A stretch of 64,000 nucleotides of DNA. It comes from Apiosordaria backusii (lineage: Eukaryota; Ascomycota; Sordariomycetes; Sordariales; Lasiosphaeriaceae). The notes beneath the pieces are model-generated. The model was given only the letters and a program-made list of their open reading frames with translations. It was not told where the DNA came from and did not search any database. This document shows positions 10,720-22,563 of the stretch, one piece after another; position 1 is the stretch's first letter; each line of letters starts with the position of its first letter. Location: the NCBI GenBank assembly GCA_030549205.1, contig JAUKTV010000011.1, positions 992,001 through 1,056,000 on the forward strand. Reading direction: 5' to 3'. The position numbers and the translations under genes are program-made.

Positions 10720-11244
10720 GTACACCGCAGGTAAGTCGTAGTCGTCTCGTCTCAAGGTAAGGTAAGTAAGCACTAAGTGGTGACTTAAGTAACATTCATT
10801 AATTTAAACCTTTTTTTTTTTCACATCTAATCATGTCCCTGTCCATTCATGCTGTGAAATGGATCATATGTTCCCATTCTGAATCATTCTTTTCCTTGTC
10901 CTATCGGTCAATGTCCTCCTTATTGTTGGCAACTGGACAAGGGTTAGGGTTCTTTGAGTGACGTATTGTTCGGTATGACTCTTATCGGCGTACCACTTGA
11001 CGATAAGGAATTGCCCCACGCCACCACCATTCATGAAGCTTTGAAAGTGATAGTTTAGACCTCGTGTTGAAAATCCTACTACTGCTTCACACGGGAGAAT
11101 AATTTATAGGTCTCCCTCAGCCTGACATCTACAACACCGCTTCCAATTTTTGACCAAGTTGCGACCCAAATCCTCTTCCACGAAACCCCCCACGTCCCTC
11201 GCCACATCATCGTCGGTCGCAAACACTTCAGGATCAAGAGCGCG
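10720..11244. other. Intergenic, VMS1 promoter side
   Basis: Includes a T-run near 10810. Nothing gene-like was seen. Confidence 0.4.
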
Positions 11245-13170
11245 ATGGCCAAACCGCAAGACGAGCTGCTACGGCGGCCACTATACCTCTACGATCTGCC
11301 CCCAGATGTCGTTGCCACTCTATCTCTCAAAACGGATGCGGATGCGAGTGGGGGGCTGTCCGCTGAAGACGACACAACAACTCTAGTCCAAACACCAAGT
11401 CCTGCGACGCCCGACAATGTCCTAGGGTCACAAGCCTGCTCTCTCTGCAGTTTGTCTTTTGTCACTGTGCAGGACCAGAGAGAACACCTCAAAACCGACT
11501 TGCACCACTACAACCTCAAACAGAAGCTCCACGGCCTCAACCCAGTCTCCGAAGCCGAGTTCGAGAAGCTTGTCGACGAGCTTGACGAAAGCATCTCGGG
11601 TTCCGAAAGCGAGGATAGCGAGGAGGAAGAGGAGGAGACTGGGCGCAAGGAAACTACGCTCACTGCTTTGCTGAAGAAGCAGGCTACTTTGGCGGACAAG
11701 CGCAAGCCGAACGATGCGGGCGACGAGGAGGACACAAAACAAAAGAGAGGCACGGGCAAAGCACCATTGCTGTGGTTTGAATCCCCTAGGCTGCCAGAAA
11801 GGACATACTACGGGATCTACAGGGCTCTGTTCACTCCAGAGGAGCTGGAAAAGGAGGATGCTATCGTCGAAGCTATCAAGAAGAGGCAGCTCGCTCCCAT
11901 CTCCATGCCCAAGCCCCCAAAAGACGCACAGTCTGTGCCGGCGACCTACAATGGTCAACATATCTTCATGTGCATGATTGGAGGTGGCCACTTCGCCGCC
12001 ATGGTTGTCTCGCTGGCACCGAAGAAGAGCAAGCATGGCACTACAGGCCCCTTGAACAGGGAAGCTGTTGTCCTGGCTCACAAGACGTTCCATCGGTACA
12101 CCACTCGTCGCAAGCAGGGTGGTTCTCAATCAGCAAACGATAACGCAAAGGGGACAGCACATTCAGCTGGTTCCTCTCTCCGTCGCTACAACGAGCAAGC
12201 CCTTGTCGAAGACGTTCGAAATCTCCTTAAAGACTGGAAGAACCTAATCGACACCTCCGACCTCCTTTTCATCCGGGCAACAGGCATGACAAACCGCAAA
12301 ACCCTTTTCGGTCCGTACGAAGGCCAAATCCTCCGCGCCAATGACCCTCGCATCCGAGGCTTCCCCTTCAACACGCGAAGAGCAACCCAGAACGAGCTCA
12401 TGCGGTCGTTTATCGAGCTGACTAGGCTCAAAGTTAAGGAGATTCAACCAGAACCGGAAACACCGGCTGTTGAACCATCCAAGACTCCCAAACCGAAAGA
12501 GACCAAACCAGCGGCACCGAAGTTGTCAGAGGAGGAGGAAGCCGCCATCTTCCACACCAACCAGATACAATCCATCATCCGCCGGTCAAAACTCCCTGCT
12601 TTGCTGTCATATTTCACCAGCAACAACCTCGACGCCAACTTTCTCTTTCAACCCGAAGACACCCAACAAAACCACCACGCCCCTACACCCTTGCATTTCG
12701 CCGCGTCGCAAAACTCAGCAGCGGTAATTGTTGGCCTCATCACCCGCGCTGGTGCCGACCCAACGATTCTCAACTCGGAAGGGAAAACACCGTTTGACCT
12801 CGCCGGTGACCGTGCTACGCGTGATGCTTTCCGTGTTGCGAGGTCTGAGGCAGGAGAGCAAAAATGGGATTGGGAGGCAGCGCATGTACCAGCTGCTTTG
12901 AAGAAAGAGGATGCTGATAGGCGAGCGGAAAAGGAGAAGAAGGAGGAGGAGCAAAGGAGGAAACAGGAGGAGGAGAGGCTGAAGAAGGAGGGGCCGGTGG
13001 TGAAGGAGAGTAAACCGAGGAAAGGGGGAGTGTTGGGAGGGGCGGCGCCGCTGAACCAGAGGGAGGAGGAGACGAGGGGGTTGACGGCTGAGCAGAGGAT
13101 GAAGTTGGATCGGGAGAGAAGGGCGAGGGCGGCGGAGGAGAGGATTAGGAGGTTGCAGGGGGGTGCTTGA
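11245..13170 (+). CDS. VMS1: VMS1/ANKZF1 peptidyl-tRNA hydrolase of ribosome quality control
   Basis: Single exon, 641 residues, close to yeast Vms1 (632). Domains in order: a C2H2-type zinc finger (C65, C68, H81, H87); an acidic linker (about 115-132); the VLRF1 hydrolase domain (about 174-415) with HKTFHRYTTRRKQGGSQS, in which Q295 sits at the position of the catalytic glutamine of Vms1, followed by AHSAGSSLRRYNEQAL; ankyrin-like repeats (PTPLHFAASQNSAAVIVGL, GADPTILNSEGKTPFDLAG); a basic coiled coil; and a C-terminal VCP/Cdc48-interacting motif (DRERRARAAEERIRRL). Members release nascent chains from stalled 60S subunits by cleaving peptidyl-tRNA and work with Cdc48, also at mitochondria. 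All expected parts are present and the gene looks intact. The ATG at 11245 gives the typical start shortly before LYDLPPDV. Confidence 0.96.
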   Translation: MAKPQDELLRRPLYLYDLPPDVVATLSLKTDADASGGLSAEDDTTTLVQTPSPATPDNVLGSQACSLCSLSFVTVQDQREHLKTDLHHYNLKQKLHGLNPVSEAEFEKLVDELDESISGSESEDSEEEEEETGRKETTLTALLKKQATLADKRKPNDAGDEEDTKQKRGTGKAPLLWFESPRLPERTYYGIYRALFTPEELEKEDAIVEAIKKRQLAPISMPKPPKDAQSVPATYNGQHIFMCMIGGGHFAAMVVSLAPKKSKHGTTGPLNREAVVLAHKTFHRYTTRRKQGGSQSANDNAKGTAHSAGSSLRRYNEQALVEDVRNLLKDWKNLIDTSDLLFIRATGMTNRKTLFGPYEGQILRANDPRIRGFPFNTRRATQNELMRSFIELTRLKVKEIQPEPETPAVEPSKTPKPKETKPAAPKLSEEEEAAIFHTNQIQSIIRRSKLPALLSYFTSNNLDANFLFQPEDTQQNHHAPTPLHFAASQNSAAVIVGLITRAGADPTILNSEGKTPFDLAGDRATRDAFRVARSEAGEQKWDWEAAHVPAALKKEDADRRAEKEKKEEEQRRKQEEERLKKEGPVVKESKPRKGGVLGGAAPLNQREEETRGLTAEQRMKLDRERRARAAEERIRRLQGGA

Positions 13171-13872
13171 TTAAGTTACCTAGGAACTTTTAAATCACTG
13201 GGGAGGTGTTAGGGTGAAGCAAGTTGTGACATGGATGATAGACAAAATGATGAAATTTCTGTAATTGGAATTTGCTCTTGATACGTTGGTGATCGGTACT
13301 TTCTTGTTGCTTTGCCTATGCGACTTGCCTACCTGGCTGACATGAACTGAGTAGAGTGAGTGTATCATCAAGCTACAAAGCGGGTATTGAATCTGGAAGT
13401 GTTGATGTCAGCTGCTGCCTGCCTCGAAATTCGGGCAGGTGAAGCACGAATGTCTATCCACCTTTCGAAGAAATACATGTACGAGGCGAGCGAAGTAAAC
13501 GTCAATCCAGAGCATGGTTATAAGTTTTTGGCTGAAAATGATGATGTTCCACTCAGAACCCACGTTGCCTAGCACACCGATGGTTCTAGCTGATGTTTGG
13601 TCCAAGAGAACAAACAGCACAATCCCACACAACAAGCAATGATCACCTCCGACTAGCACCCTCACACGATGCCAACCATCGGGATATCAAATATAGGTTT
13701 CTACAATAACTACTACCGCCTTTATTCAGCGAAGATGACCAAGCTTCGGAGGATCTTTGGCCAACCTCGTCGAAAGGCAGTCGCTCCCGGTAGTCTATAC
13801 CTGGTACCAAAAAGGAAACCGGCAAGAAATAAAATAGATCACGATTTAAAAAGAAGGGAAAAGTAAAGCACT
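13171..13872. other. Intergenic between VMS1 and tRNA-Glu
   Basis: 3' flank of VMS1. Only short, motif-free open frames are seen. Confidence 0.4.
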
Positions 13873-13877
13873 AAAAA
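13873..13877 (-). terminator. RNA polymerase III terminator of tRNA-Glu
   Basis: Five consecutive T on the minus strand, starting six bases past the discriminator base of the tRNA gene. Such a T-run is the usual Pol III stop signal. Confidence 0.7.
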
Positions 13878-13882
13878 GAAGT

Positions 13883-13993
13883 TTCCCACACCGGGAATTG
13901 AACCCGGGACTCCAGGGTAGTCTTTCACTCTTCCTGATTTGATCAGGAGGCAGGTTTGAAAGCCTGGTATGCTAACCACTACACCATATGGGA
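13883..13993 (-). tRNA. tRNA-Glu(UUC), intron-containing
   Basis: On the minus strand a complete cloverleaf folds. The acceptor stem TCCCATA (13993-13987) pairs with TGTGGGA (13890-13884), with one G-U. The D arm is GTGTAGTGGTTAGCAT. The anticodon stem CCAGG (13967-13963) pairs with CCTGG (13916-13912). The T arm is CCGGG-TTCAATT-CCCGG. The loop reads C-T-TTC-A with the anticodon at 13960-13958. A 39-nt intron (13956-13918) interrupts it one base 3' of the anticodon, the canonical position. The A and B boxes look intact. Confidence 0.93.
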
Positions 13994-15930
13994 GTTTTGT
14001 TGCTTGTTTGTTGTTGGAAGGAGGAGCGGGAACTGGGGTGGTATACCCTTGTTCTAGGGCGGGAGGGAAGGGTCTTTGGAAGGAGGGGGTTTGAGTAGAA
14101 TGGAAAGAGGGAAGGAGGGTGGCCATGAGAGGGAAAGAACGGAAGGACGGAAAGGGAGGATGGGTGCGGTTGAAATGGAAAGAGCTACCCATGGAACCGC
14201 ACACGTCCTCCGGCGGGGTAGATTGCTCGGTGAAGAAGCCCGTGAAGGAGGGAACCTGACTGCTTGCGTGAGGTTCATGGGGCTGGTTCTGGTTCTATCG
14301 ACTGTGTCAAAAGGGGGTGATACAGCTCGCCTGCTCGCCCGCCCCTGCACTGGGAGGTGATGACACCATCCTATATCGGAAGTCCGCAGTACCTACATGG
14401 TAACTGGCTTATTCAAGTCGGGTATTGTGATTTTGGTAGCCCATCTAGTAGGCATGTCGATGTACGAGGCGTTTGCTTTCGAGACGGCGACTCTGGTGGC
14501 GAATGATTATGTATCGCGTCCCAGACAGACGTAACCAGAGGCGAACGAAGCGATACCATGTTCAGCGTATTAACAGGGCTGTAGTTGACCTGAAGACCAA
14601 AAGCCTCTCCTGGAGGACTGTAAGTCTAGAGACTGTTGACGGGGAGGGGATCTCACTGATGGCCAGGGGCATATACAGCATGCAACGCCAGGGGGGGGGG
14701 TGAAGGGCATGCTAGGTAGGCATGGTGGTAAGCATAAACATAAGCAGGTCTTCTTGTCTGATGTTGCTCCTCGATAGGCGGTCTCAGTCATAGGCAAGAT
14801 TATGCCGAACAAAAGTACTACTCGGTCATAGGCAAGCCCAATTCAGTGTCTGGACTACATTCGTCAAATCTAACCGAATGAGGGACTTGTTTCGAGGTCT
14901 TGTACACGGTCTATGAACTCCATATATGGGCCTACATTCTGTACAAGGCCGGCGGGATTTCAATGCTACTCCCCGCTGAATAGAGTTTGGGTGCCCGTCT
15001 TGGTTCACATGGTGGGGGGTGTGGTGCATACTGTCCGTAGCCGTGGCCGGAAAGCATTCCGTACCTGTGTTGACAGGGCTTGAGGTATCGAACCTTTGGC
15101 TGAACAGCTTGAGACGCCTGTAAATTTGTGGGACTGTTGGTCCAACCTTTACATCCATGGTCTGATGCTCTCAAAACCGACCGGCTTACCTGATAATGAG
15201 GCCAGTTCTTTTGCTGTGAAGGTGGCGGTGGTCGCTCTTTCGTCGTGGCAGACCAGCCGAGGTAGTACAAGTGCGAGTATAATATCACTTCAAACAGACG
15301 GAAACGGGTCGGCGTTCAAGTAGGGCAGGCAGGCAGCTGTCGTTGGACGCTGTACAAGTGAGTACTAGGTCGGTCGTCCGGGCCGGAAGGAAGACCCGGA
15401 ATGGGACCTGGAAAGGCGGTGATGTGCGTTCGGTAATAGGTATGCCGGGCCGCATAGTGGCCGCCCGCCGGTGCGTGCCGTATTCTGTGCCCCCGTCAGA
15501 CGTTTGACAGTCGGTAATGGAGGACTGAACGATAGATTCGTCTCTTTTTGAGCAGTCTAGAGGTCGGTTTGGCTACGCCGCGCCGTGCCGTCCGTCTTTG
15601 ACCTATGAGTCGAGGTGGAGTTGGAGCTTTGGATGAGTGATACAAACACGGCCAGGGACTATTATCAGTCTGGTGTAACGAGGTGTATACCGGTGGTGAA
15701 GGAGAAAAGGAAGAGCTGATCTTTTGTTTACATATAACTTGATCGACATGGGCAGCGGGCCGGCGCATCAGGACGAAGATCCTATCATGGTTACTTAGCT
15801 GTCAAGTAGGATGGCAAAGGATCTTTGTGTAGCGTTCCCGCCGTTCGTGTGGTGTTGCCTTGTTTCATCCAGACCGCCGGGTTCATATTTGGAGCTTTGA
15901 CTTTGTGTTATCGGGCTGAGTTGAACCAGG
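13994..15930. other. Gene-poor stretch, no gene recognised
   Basis: Mixed-composition DNA with short open frames in all six frames and no family motif, exon chain or repeat that I could recognise. A G-run of 10 lies near 14691. Confidence 0.35.
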
Positions 15931-15931
15931 A

Positions 15932-16531
15932 GTGATCGTGATCTTCCCAGCCCAAGGGATGATGACACAAGAAATGCCGAAGTGGCCGCCACGAGGTAGG
16001 ATCTCCATCTTGCTGGAATCGCCGTCCTGGTTTGATCAGACTTCCGGAGTTACCGGGCCTTCACCAAGACAAATGAAGACCTCATGTGCCATGAGCTTCT
16101 TCAGCTCAAGAGAGTTGTACGCTCTGAACTGTTGGTGGCTCGGGCCTTTGTTCATCTCAAATGACTCGGTGTTGGACCACATCCGGATGGTCGCTTTTCC
16201 GCAAGCGAAGCTCTCGACATACACAATTTTGCGGTGGCCAGAGCTTTGGTTCATGTGTGTTCCAGCGCGGGATACGAACGTGATGGCATCAACTCGAAAC
16301 AAGACTCAGGAGCCCCTGAGGAGAAACAGCATGGGTTGTGCTTGGCAGAACTCTCCACCGTTGCATCACCTGTCTGAACTGGGAAAGAATGCCCTGGCGA
16401 CGGCTGTTCTTGGCGGTGCGTGCTCCAAGCGAGTTCTGGGGTTTGCTCCCTGTCCCTGTCTTGATGTCTCGGTCGTTCACCAGTTTCCTGTCAACGTGCC
16501 CGGACTCTAAGCTATCAGCGTGCCATTTACT
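15932..16531 (-). pseudogene. Unrecognised coding-like remnant or short gene
   Basis: Three minus-strand segments have protein-like composition and GC-rich third positions. The first (16531-about 16370) reads KWHADSLESGHVDRKLVNDR and ends near GILSQFRQ. The second (16302-16036) contains GHRKIVYVESFACGKATIRM and then FEMNKGPSHQQFRAYNSLEL. The third (about 15993-15914) contains QQDGDPTSWRPLRHF and stops at SAR. They lie in different frames. Possible introns (GTGATG...CCTCAG, and a very short GTGAAG...ACCAG of about 44 nt) could join them, but no convincing ATG precedes the first. I do not recognise a family. It may be a decayed gene or a small spliced gene. The overlapping plus-strand frame (15932-16510) is Trp/Cys-rich and looks like the shadow. 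Confidence 0.35.
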
Positions 16532-16540
16532 AATAGCAAG

Positions 16541-19085
16541 AAGTTATTGAAAAATATGCGAGAAGAATGTCTGTGATGGGCGTTTCGAGAGTCGAGTTGA
16601 CAGTGAAGGCGGCGTTTTGAGCGGTACGTGAGCGGCTCCTAAACGCCTTCAACGGTTTGGGACGGCGGCTGTCAAAAACGGAGGCTACCGATCAACCCGA
16701 TCTGACGCGGCGATTCGCCAGCGGCAGCGCCTCGTGGCCCGGGTCCCAGGAACCATGATTTTGGCGAGCGTCAATCGGGGATTTCTCGCTGGCTCGGCAC
16801 TATTTTTGGGACCAAAACGGCACCAGTGCTCGATGTTAACGCCAAGCTTTGTTCGTTTCTTCATGACGCCAGGTGAACTCGTGACGGCTGTTGTTGAAAT
16901 TGCAGGATACTATGAGAATTGGCCGTCTGTGTCTGCCAAATGGTATCGGTAGTCAGCAACTCAATGAGCCCGTGGTACTGTTGCAATGTGATTCCATCTT
17001 TCCTATTCCGTTGGACGTCGTGACTGGGAAAAGCGCACAGGACGCCCCGTAGTTAACCGTCAGTGTCGCAGTGCATATGGTCGTTTGGCTTCCGCGAAAT
17101 TGAGTTGACGATGCTTCTGGATGCCAGTGACATCGTGGAAAAGGAAGCTGTTCAGTGGAGTCACATCGGTCCGAGAAAAGCGCATTGAGGTGATTGGTCA
17201 GAAATCATCGACTCCGACTCTGATGGCCTGGTTTGACCTGAAACATGTAACTGCTGGCGCCAGTCCAGAAATGACTGACAGCGGGTTGCGGTGAAACGCG
17301 GCACTTCGATTCTGCGGACACCCGATGGATACCGCTTCATTGTGTGAGCTGCACCCACAGACACAGAATTAATACCAGCTCAGCTGACATGTAAATGGAT
17401 GAGTGTATTTTTGAAGTTATTCCGAGCATGAACGATATCTTAGCAGACGGGGATGAGAAGATTACTCATTGATGATCCCCCTTTCTACTAAACCGATAAC
17501 TCGGTCGTTGCTCCCGGGATGGGGCACACCGGATGTCCGGTTGCTGGTATCGCGAACAGGGTCGACTCTTGAACAAGCAAGTCGAGCCGTGATTGAGCAT
17601 CGTTTTGGGAAAAGCGTCATTGCGGGGAATAACGGCCCAAAACCGTTTTAGGTGGACAGAGTGGGGTTTTGGTAATCGGTCCCTAGCAACCAATGATCCC
17701 AGAGCAAATGCCGGAGAAATCCAGGAACATCGTTGAAGCAGTGCGAGCTGCCAGAAGTCGAACACTGACAGAAGGATCAATTGGAAATCGACAGCTGCAG
17801 CCCAAATGCATCGTGCGGGAATGGCTTCGTACCTGCAGTAGCGTCGCCGTTCGAATGTGGCTGAGCAGCCTGAAGCAGACAGCCACCTGTTTCATCAAGC
17901 TTTTGGGTATGTCCCCATCTTAGGTTGCCCTCACTATCAACGTTCCATCCGCATGCTCATCACTGCCTTTTTTACTGGAATCACTACGTGCGGTGAGGGC
18001 GCAGGACGTAAAGGGGCTCGTGCTCATGCTCAACAATCAAACATCATCACAAAATGGACATCTCATGCCCGGCAGAATGGGCGTTCATTACGAAAATAGG
18101 GTTACCGACATGAGAAACTCCCCGGTTGTACACCATGAACTGCGACAGAGAGGCGAAAGAAGTGCTCATCTCATCCGCCCTTTTGCCACAGGCCTCTTGC
18201 CGCTCACGCAGAGCCATTTATAATTACAGTGCTTGAACTGACCCTTTTACAGGACAACAGTGAGAGAGTAAGACATTTATTTTCCATTCAGACGTCGAAA
18301 TGTGTAACCGATTGGGCCACATCGCTGGACAGCTTCAACCAACCCCCTGGGCCAGATCTCTAGCGCACCCCTGTCTCTGAACCAGCACCCCTGCCTGCCG
18401 CCCCTGGAGCCGCGCGCCACCAAGAGACAGCAACGCAACATCGGCCGGGCATTTTCAATGTGGAGTCGACTGTTTTTGTGAACTTTGACCCTGACCTCAC
18501 CCCTCGCCGAAAGTCACCTCGCCAGACGAGCAAAGGGTCCAAGCGCCCAAGACGCCCTCACTGGCTGCCATGTTTGGTCGTTCTCCCCGTTCCCGACGAC
18601 ACAGGGCGTGGATGCAGTCACTAGGGGATGCTGGTCTGGCTGGCCCACGGCCTTTGTCTGGGCCAGATTCTCCACCATGAACAGTTACATGGACTTACAT
18701 GGACTCTCCTTTGCATGGGGGGTCATGGGCCCGTTGTTATGCCCTCAGGTTGGTATAAACAGAGTCCTACCCTCTCCTCCGTTCCCGCCCTTCTATTTCT
18801 CAGTCAGTAGTGTTCAAACGTTTTGTGGTGTGGCATTTCCTTTACCTTACTCTCACCAACAACCGACGGCAAAGTCATTCGCTTCTTTGCCTCAAGCTTT
18901 TTGTTTCTTTTCCAGCCATCATTGGATTTCATTGTCGACACAATCGTTCAGACGACATTATCTAAAGCCGGCACCGTACTTGAAGGCGCAAGGTTCGCCC
19001 GATATACCAACCGCACCCAGTCCACCACCACATATTATACCCAGTCTATCGTTCTACTGTTTATATTGACACACAGTTCTTCAAC
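16541..19085. other. Gene-poor stretch ending in the CFEM-gene promoter
   Basis: No gene is recognised. Short frames such as 17693-17923 (+) and 17466-17780 (-) overlap each other and lack motifs. The last 300 bases are pyrimidine-rich and probably hold the promoter and 5' leader of the GPI-protein gene. Confidence 0.35.
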
Positions 19086-21178
19086 ATGAAGAGCTACATC
19101 CCCCTTATCGCCCTCGCGGCCAGCGTAGAGGCTACTGTAAGTTTAGATGCTCTTAAACTCTTCATCTGGCCGGTTACTTACACATTCCCCAACAGTTCAA
19201 GAAGGCTCCTGCTTTCACCTGCCCCGAGAACACCGACAACAAGTGTACCCCCAAGCAGCAGTCTGGTTTCGACTGGGCCGATCTCATTCCCGGCCCATTC
19301 GCCAACTATGGAGACTTCACCTTCAAGGGCTTTGAGTGCGGCAGTGAAGGGAACAAGGGCCGTTTCGACTCCCGTCCAGGCAGCGGCAAGTTCATCGGCG
19401 GTACTTGCCACCCCGAGAAGAACAAGTCGCCATCTTTCGGCTGCGGTCCCGTTGTCGACAAGTTCTCTCTTGGTACCATTGTTGTTCAGCCCGAGTTCGA
19501 CTGCGACCTCGAGTTCCACTACGACATGCCCAACGGCTCCATCTGCAAGACTCGCCACTCTTGCAAGAAGTCTGGTACCACCATCAAGAACAAGCAGTGC
19601 GGTGGTGCCAAGAACGTCACCATCATCTACCCTCCTCAGAACAAACCAAAGAAGAGCTGTGGGATCAAGGTTCCCACCGTTTCTTTCGACTGCAACACCG
19701 CTTCCAGCACCAGGCCTGTGACCACTCAGCCGGCGACTACCAAGCCTGCTACCACCACAGCTGTTGTTACTACTCCCGCTGAGGTGACCAGCACGGCCCC
19801 TGTCGAGACCTCCCCTGCCGAGACCTCCACTGCTGTCCTGCCTGACACCACTGCCCCTGCTGAGGAGTCTTCTACCGTCACCCTTCCCGCTGAGGAGACC
19901 TCCACTGTCCCCGCCGAGGAGTCCACTGCTACCGTCCCTGCTGAGGAGACTGCCACTGTTCCTGCTGAGGAGACCACCACTGCCCCGGCTGAGGAGACCG
20001 CCACCGAGCCTGCTGGTGAGACTACCACCGACGTTGCCGGCGAGACCACCAGCACTGAGCCTGCCGCCATCACCACTCCTATCACCACTGTGATCACCAC
20101 CGAGTTCGAGACCATCTCCACCATCTTCACCACTCAGACCGAGACCATCACCCAGTGCGAGCCCACTGTCCCCGACTGCCCGGCCAACTCCATCAAGACC
20201 ACCGTCGTCACCATCCCTGTCTCCACCACCATCTGCCCCGTCACCGAGACTCTCACCACCGTCATCAGCACCCCCATTGCTGAGGAGACCTCTGCCCCCG
20301 CCCCTGGCGAGACCACTCCTGCCGCTGGCGAGACCACCGCGCCTGCTGGTGAGACCTCTGCTGCCGCCGGCGAGACCACCGCACCTGCTGGCGAGACTTC
20401 CCCTGCCGCTGGCGAGACTACCGCTCCCGCTCCCGAGATCACCTCGACCCCTGCTTCCAGCGCCGTTGAGATCCCCACCACCGGCATTGTCACCTCCGTC
20501 AAGCCCATTGAGACCCTCCCCTGCCCCGAGGTTGTCCCCTCCTGCTTGAACACCTTCCTCTTCCAGGTTGGCTGCTCTGACAACACCGATGCCGAGTGCT
20601 ACTGCCCCGATGCCCTCTTCGTCAAGAACGTCTATGACTGCCTGTACGCCCACGGTAGTTCCGACCAGGTCATCTCGGAGGCCGTCATCTTCTTCCAGGG
20701 TCTCTGCGCTCCTTGGGCTGGTGGTAACCCTGCCGTCGTCACCGCTCCCACCGTCACCACCTACCTCACTGTCACGGCCACTCCCACTGTTGCGCCTGTG
20801 TACACCACCATCGTCATCGACACCACCACTGTCGTCCCCTGCACTGATGAGGCCGGTGTCGAGATCCCCAACAGCAGCACCACTGTCGTCATTGCCACCA
20901 CTGTCCCTGTCCCCGAGATCGGTTTCACCACTGGCACTGCCGGCGGTGTTGATGTCGTTCCCATCACCGCTGCCCCTATTGTTGACGGCCCTGCTAGCAC
21001 TCCTGGCAGCGGTGGCGGCGGCGCCGTCATTACCTCCAACGGCACCACCATCTCCGTCCCCACTGGCACTGGCTCCATCCGCCCTACCCAGAGCGTCGTC
21101 CTCGCCGGCGGCGAGCGTGTTGCCGCCAGCTTTGGCCTTGCTGCCGCCGTCGCGGCTCTTGCTGCCTTTGCCCTCTAA
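19086..21178 (+). CDS. GPI-anchored cell-wall protein with CFEM-like domain
   Basis: Two exons, 19086-19136 and 19196-21178, with a 59-nt intron (GTAAGT, CAACAG); 677 residues. The short signal peptide MKSYIPLIALAASVEA is followed by a cysteine-rich domain of about 180 residues (PAFTCPENTDNKCTPKQQ, GFECGSEG, CHPEKNK, IKNKQCGGAKN). A Thr/Ser/Pro/Glu-rich region (about 200-450) is built on imperfect PAEET and AGETTAP repeats and is probably heavily O-glycosylated. A CFEM-like cysteine cluster lies at about 460-521 (CPEVVPSC, GCSDNTDAECYC, YDCLYAHG, GLCAPW), then more Thr-rich sequence and a hydrophobic C-terminus (ASFGLAAAVAALAAFAL) preceded by small residues, a GPI-attachment signal. Seven cysteines are visible in the CFEM-like region where the consensus has eight, so the domain call is tentative. 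CFEM proteins can bind haem or take part in adhesion. The GPI2 product encoded at 45.3 kb acts in anchor synthesis for such proteins. Confidence 0.85.
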
Positions 21179-21952
21179 GTCTTTTGTGGCCTGAGCGGCT
21201 AAAAAGTGTATACTACATACCCAACTTTCCTTATTTTTTTTTTATCAAAAGTGCCTTTTTTATGGCGCCCTGGTGGGCTTGGCCTTGATATCCAGTTCTT
21301 ACGATCCTTAACGAACACATAGCATTTTGCATTGCATTATTTACGGGTGGTTCTTTTGGGGGCGGGATTTTTCTTTTCTTCTCTGGCTTATGCATACCCT
21401 CCATAATTTCGTCACCCCTCGATTTTCTTGTTGAAGTTTACACGATCGGAACAGTTGATGGATTAAAGAAAGAAAACGGCATCGGGGCAAAGGGGTGATG
21501 AAGATATGGGAAAGGGATGTTTATATATACATGGGACAGCTGGAATGATATACATGAGACGTATACTGTACATAATAGTTAATACCCCCGAATGGAAAGA
21601 CCACATTGTTCCGATCATACAAGAATGCCTCATTGCTTGTGTCTGCTTTTGCCATGTTAGACGTTGGGCACGTGATGCAATCTCAACACCAAGCTGTCAT
21701 GACCAGTATATGCCATGGTCAAACACGCATGAAGATTAATTACTTTTTTAATGTTATTGTTGTTCTTCTCAGTCAAAAAGCCATTCTCTTTTTTTTGTTA
21801 TCCAACTTGAACCTTTGCCACCACAGCTCAAATCACCAAGACAAAGATAGTTGCCCCGTCAACCACCATCCCCTATTCATTATCATATCCCATCCTCCCT
21901 CTGTCTCAGCTTCATTCTATCTAAAGACATGTGATTTGACCACTCCGTCTAG

Positions 21953-21983
21953 ACCTCACCTTCCCCCTCGCTCAAGGTGAGGT
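21953..21983. repeat. Perfect 10-bp inverted repeat
   Basis: ACCTCACCTT (21953-21962) is followed by an 11-base pyrimidine-rich loop and AAGGTGAGGT (21974-21983). It lies about 775 bases past the GPI-protein stop codon. It may be a transcript hairpin, or chance. Confidence 0.6.
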
Positions 21984-22551
21984 GAATAACGTGCCCCTGG
22001 GTCACCAACTCATCCCCCCACCGCTCACTGAACCTCACCATTCGTTACTTATACAGCCTATATGCCCCAATCTCCGGCTCATCAACTGGACCCATCACCG
22101 ACTACCTAAATCCACTATTTATGACTCCACTCACCAGGACCCGTCATTCAACCCACCTACCCAGTGCCTGAGCCGCCTGAAGCCCATTCTCATGGTCAAT
22201 CTTGAACTCATCCATTTGCCCCCGACGATATAATGACAGCAAGTCATTGCTGTGACATTTTTTTGCGAGCTACATTCCTCCAGCAACAGCCAAACCTGAA
22301 GGTGTTGACTCCCCCTTGGGGAAAATATGACGTTGGAGGGGGATGGGGGAAGTGATTACCTAGGTAGGTCTGCTGTGTTACGTCTTGAGCTGATATCTAC
22401 TTGTGTGTTGTGTGGTGAGTGTATGCGTATCTACTTAAGATAGGGAAGTTTGACTGTTCCCTGCTTTTTTTGGGACATTCTTCCTAGGTAGGTAGGTACG
22501 GGGGCAGGGCATACTTAGGTAGGTACATGTCCGGCTGGATTTCGGCGGGGA

Positions 22552-22563
22552 GGGGGGGGGGGG
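22552..22563 (+). repeat. G homopolymer (12)
   Basis: An uninterrupted run of G within a wider G-rich stretch (22546-22570). Similar G or C runs recur in this window, including inside introns and one CDS. Confidence 0.9.

Noticed and set aside
11428..12129. A 233-codon open frame on the minus strand
   Set aside because: Antisense shadow of the well-supported VMS1 gene; composition is Leu/Cys-rich noise.
19178..20653. A 491-codon open frame on the minus strand, Gly/Ser/Asp-rich
   Set aside because: It lies antisense to the GPI-protein gene, whose Thr/Glu/Pro codon repeats create a stop-free low-complexity complement. No independent motif.
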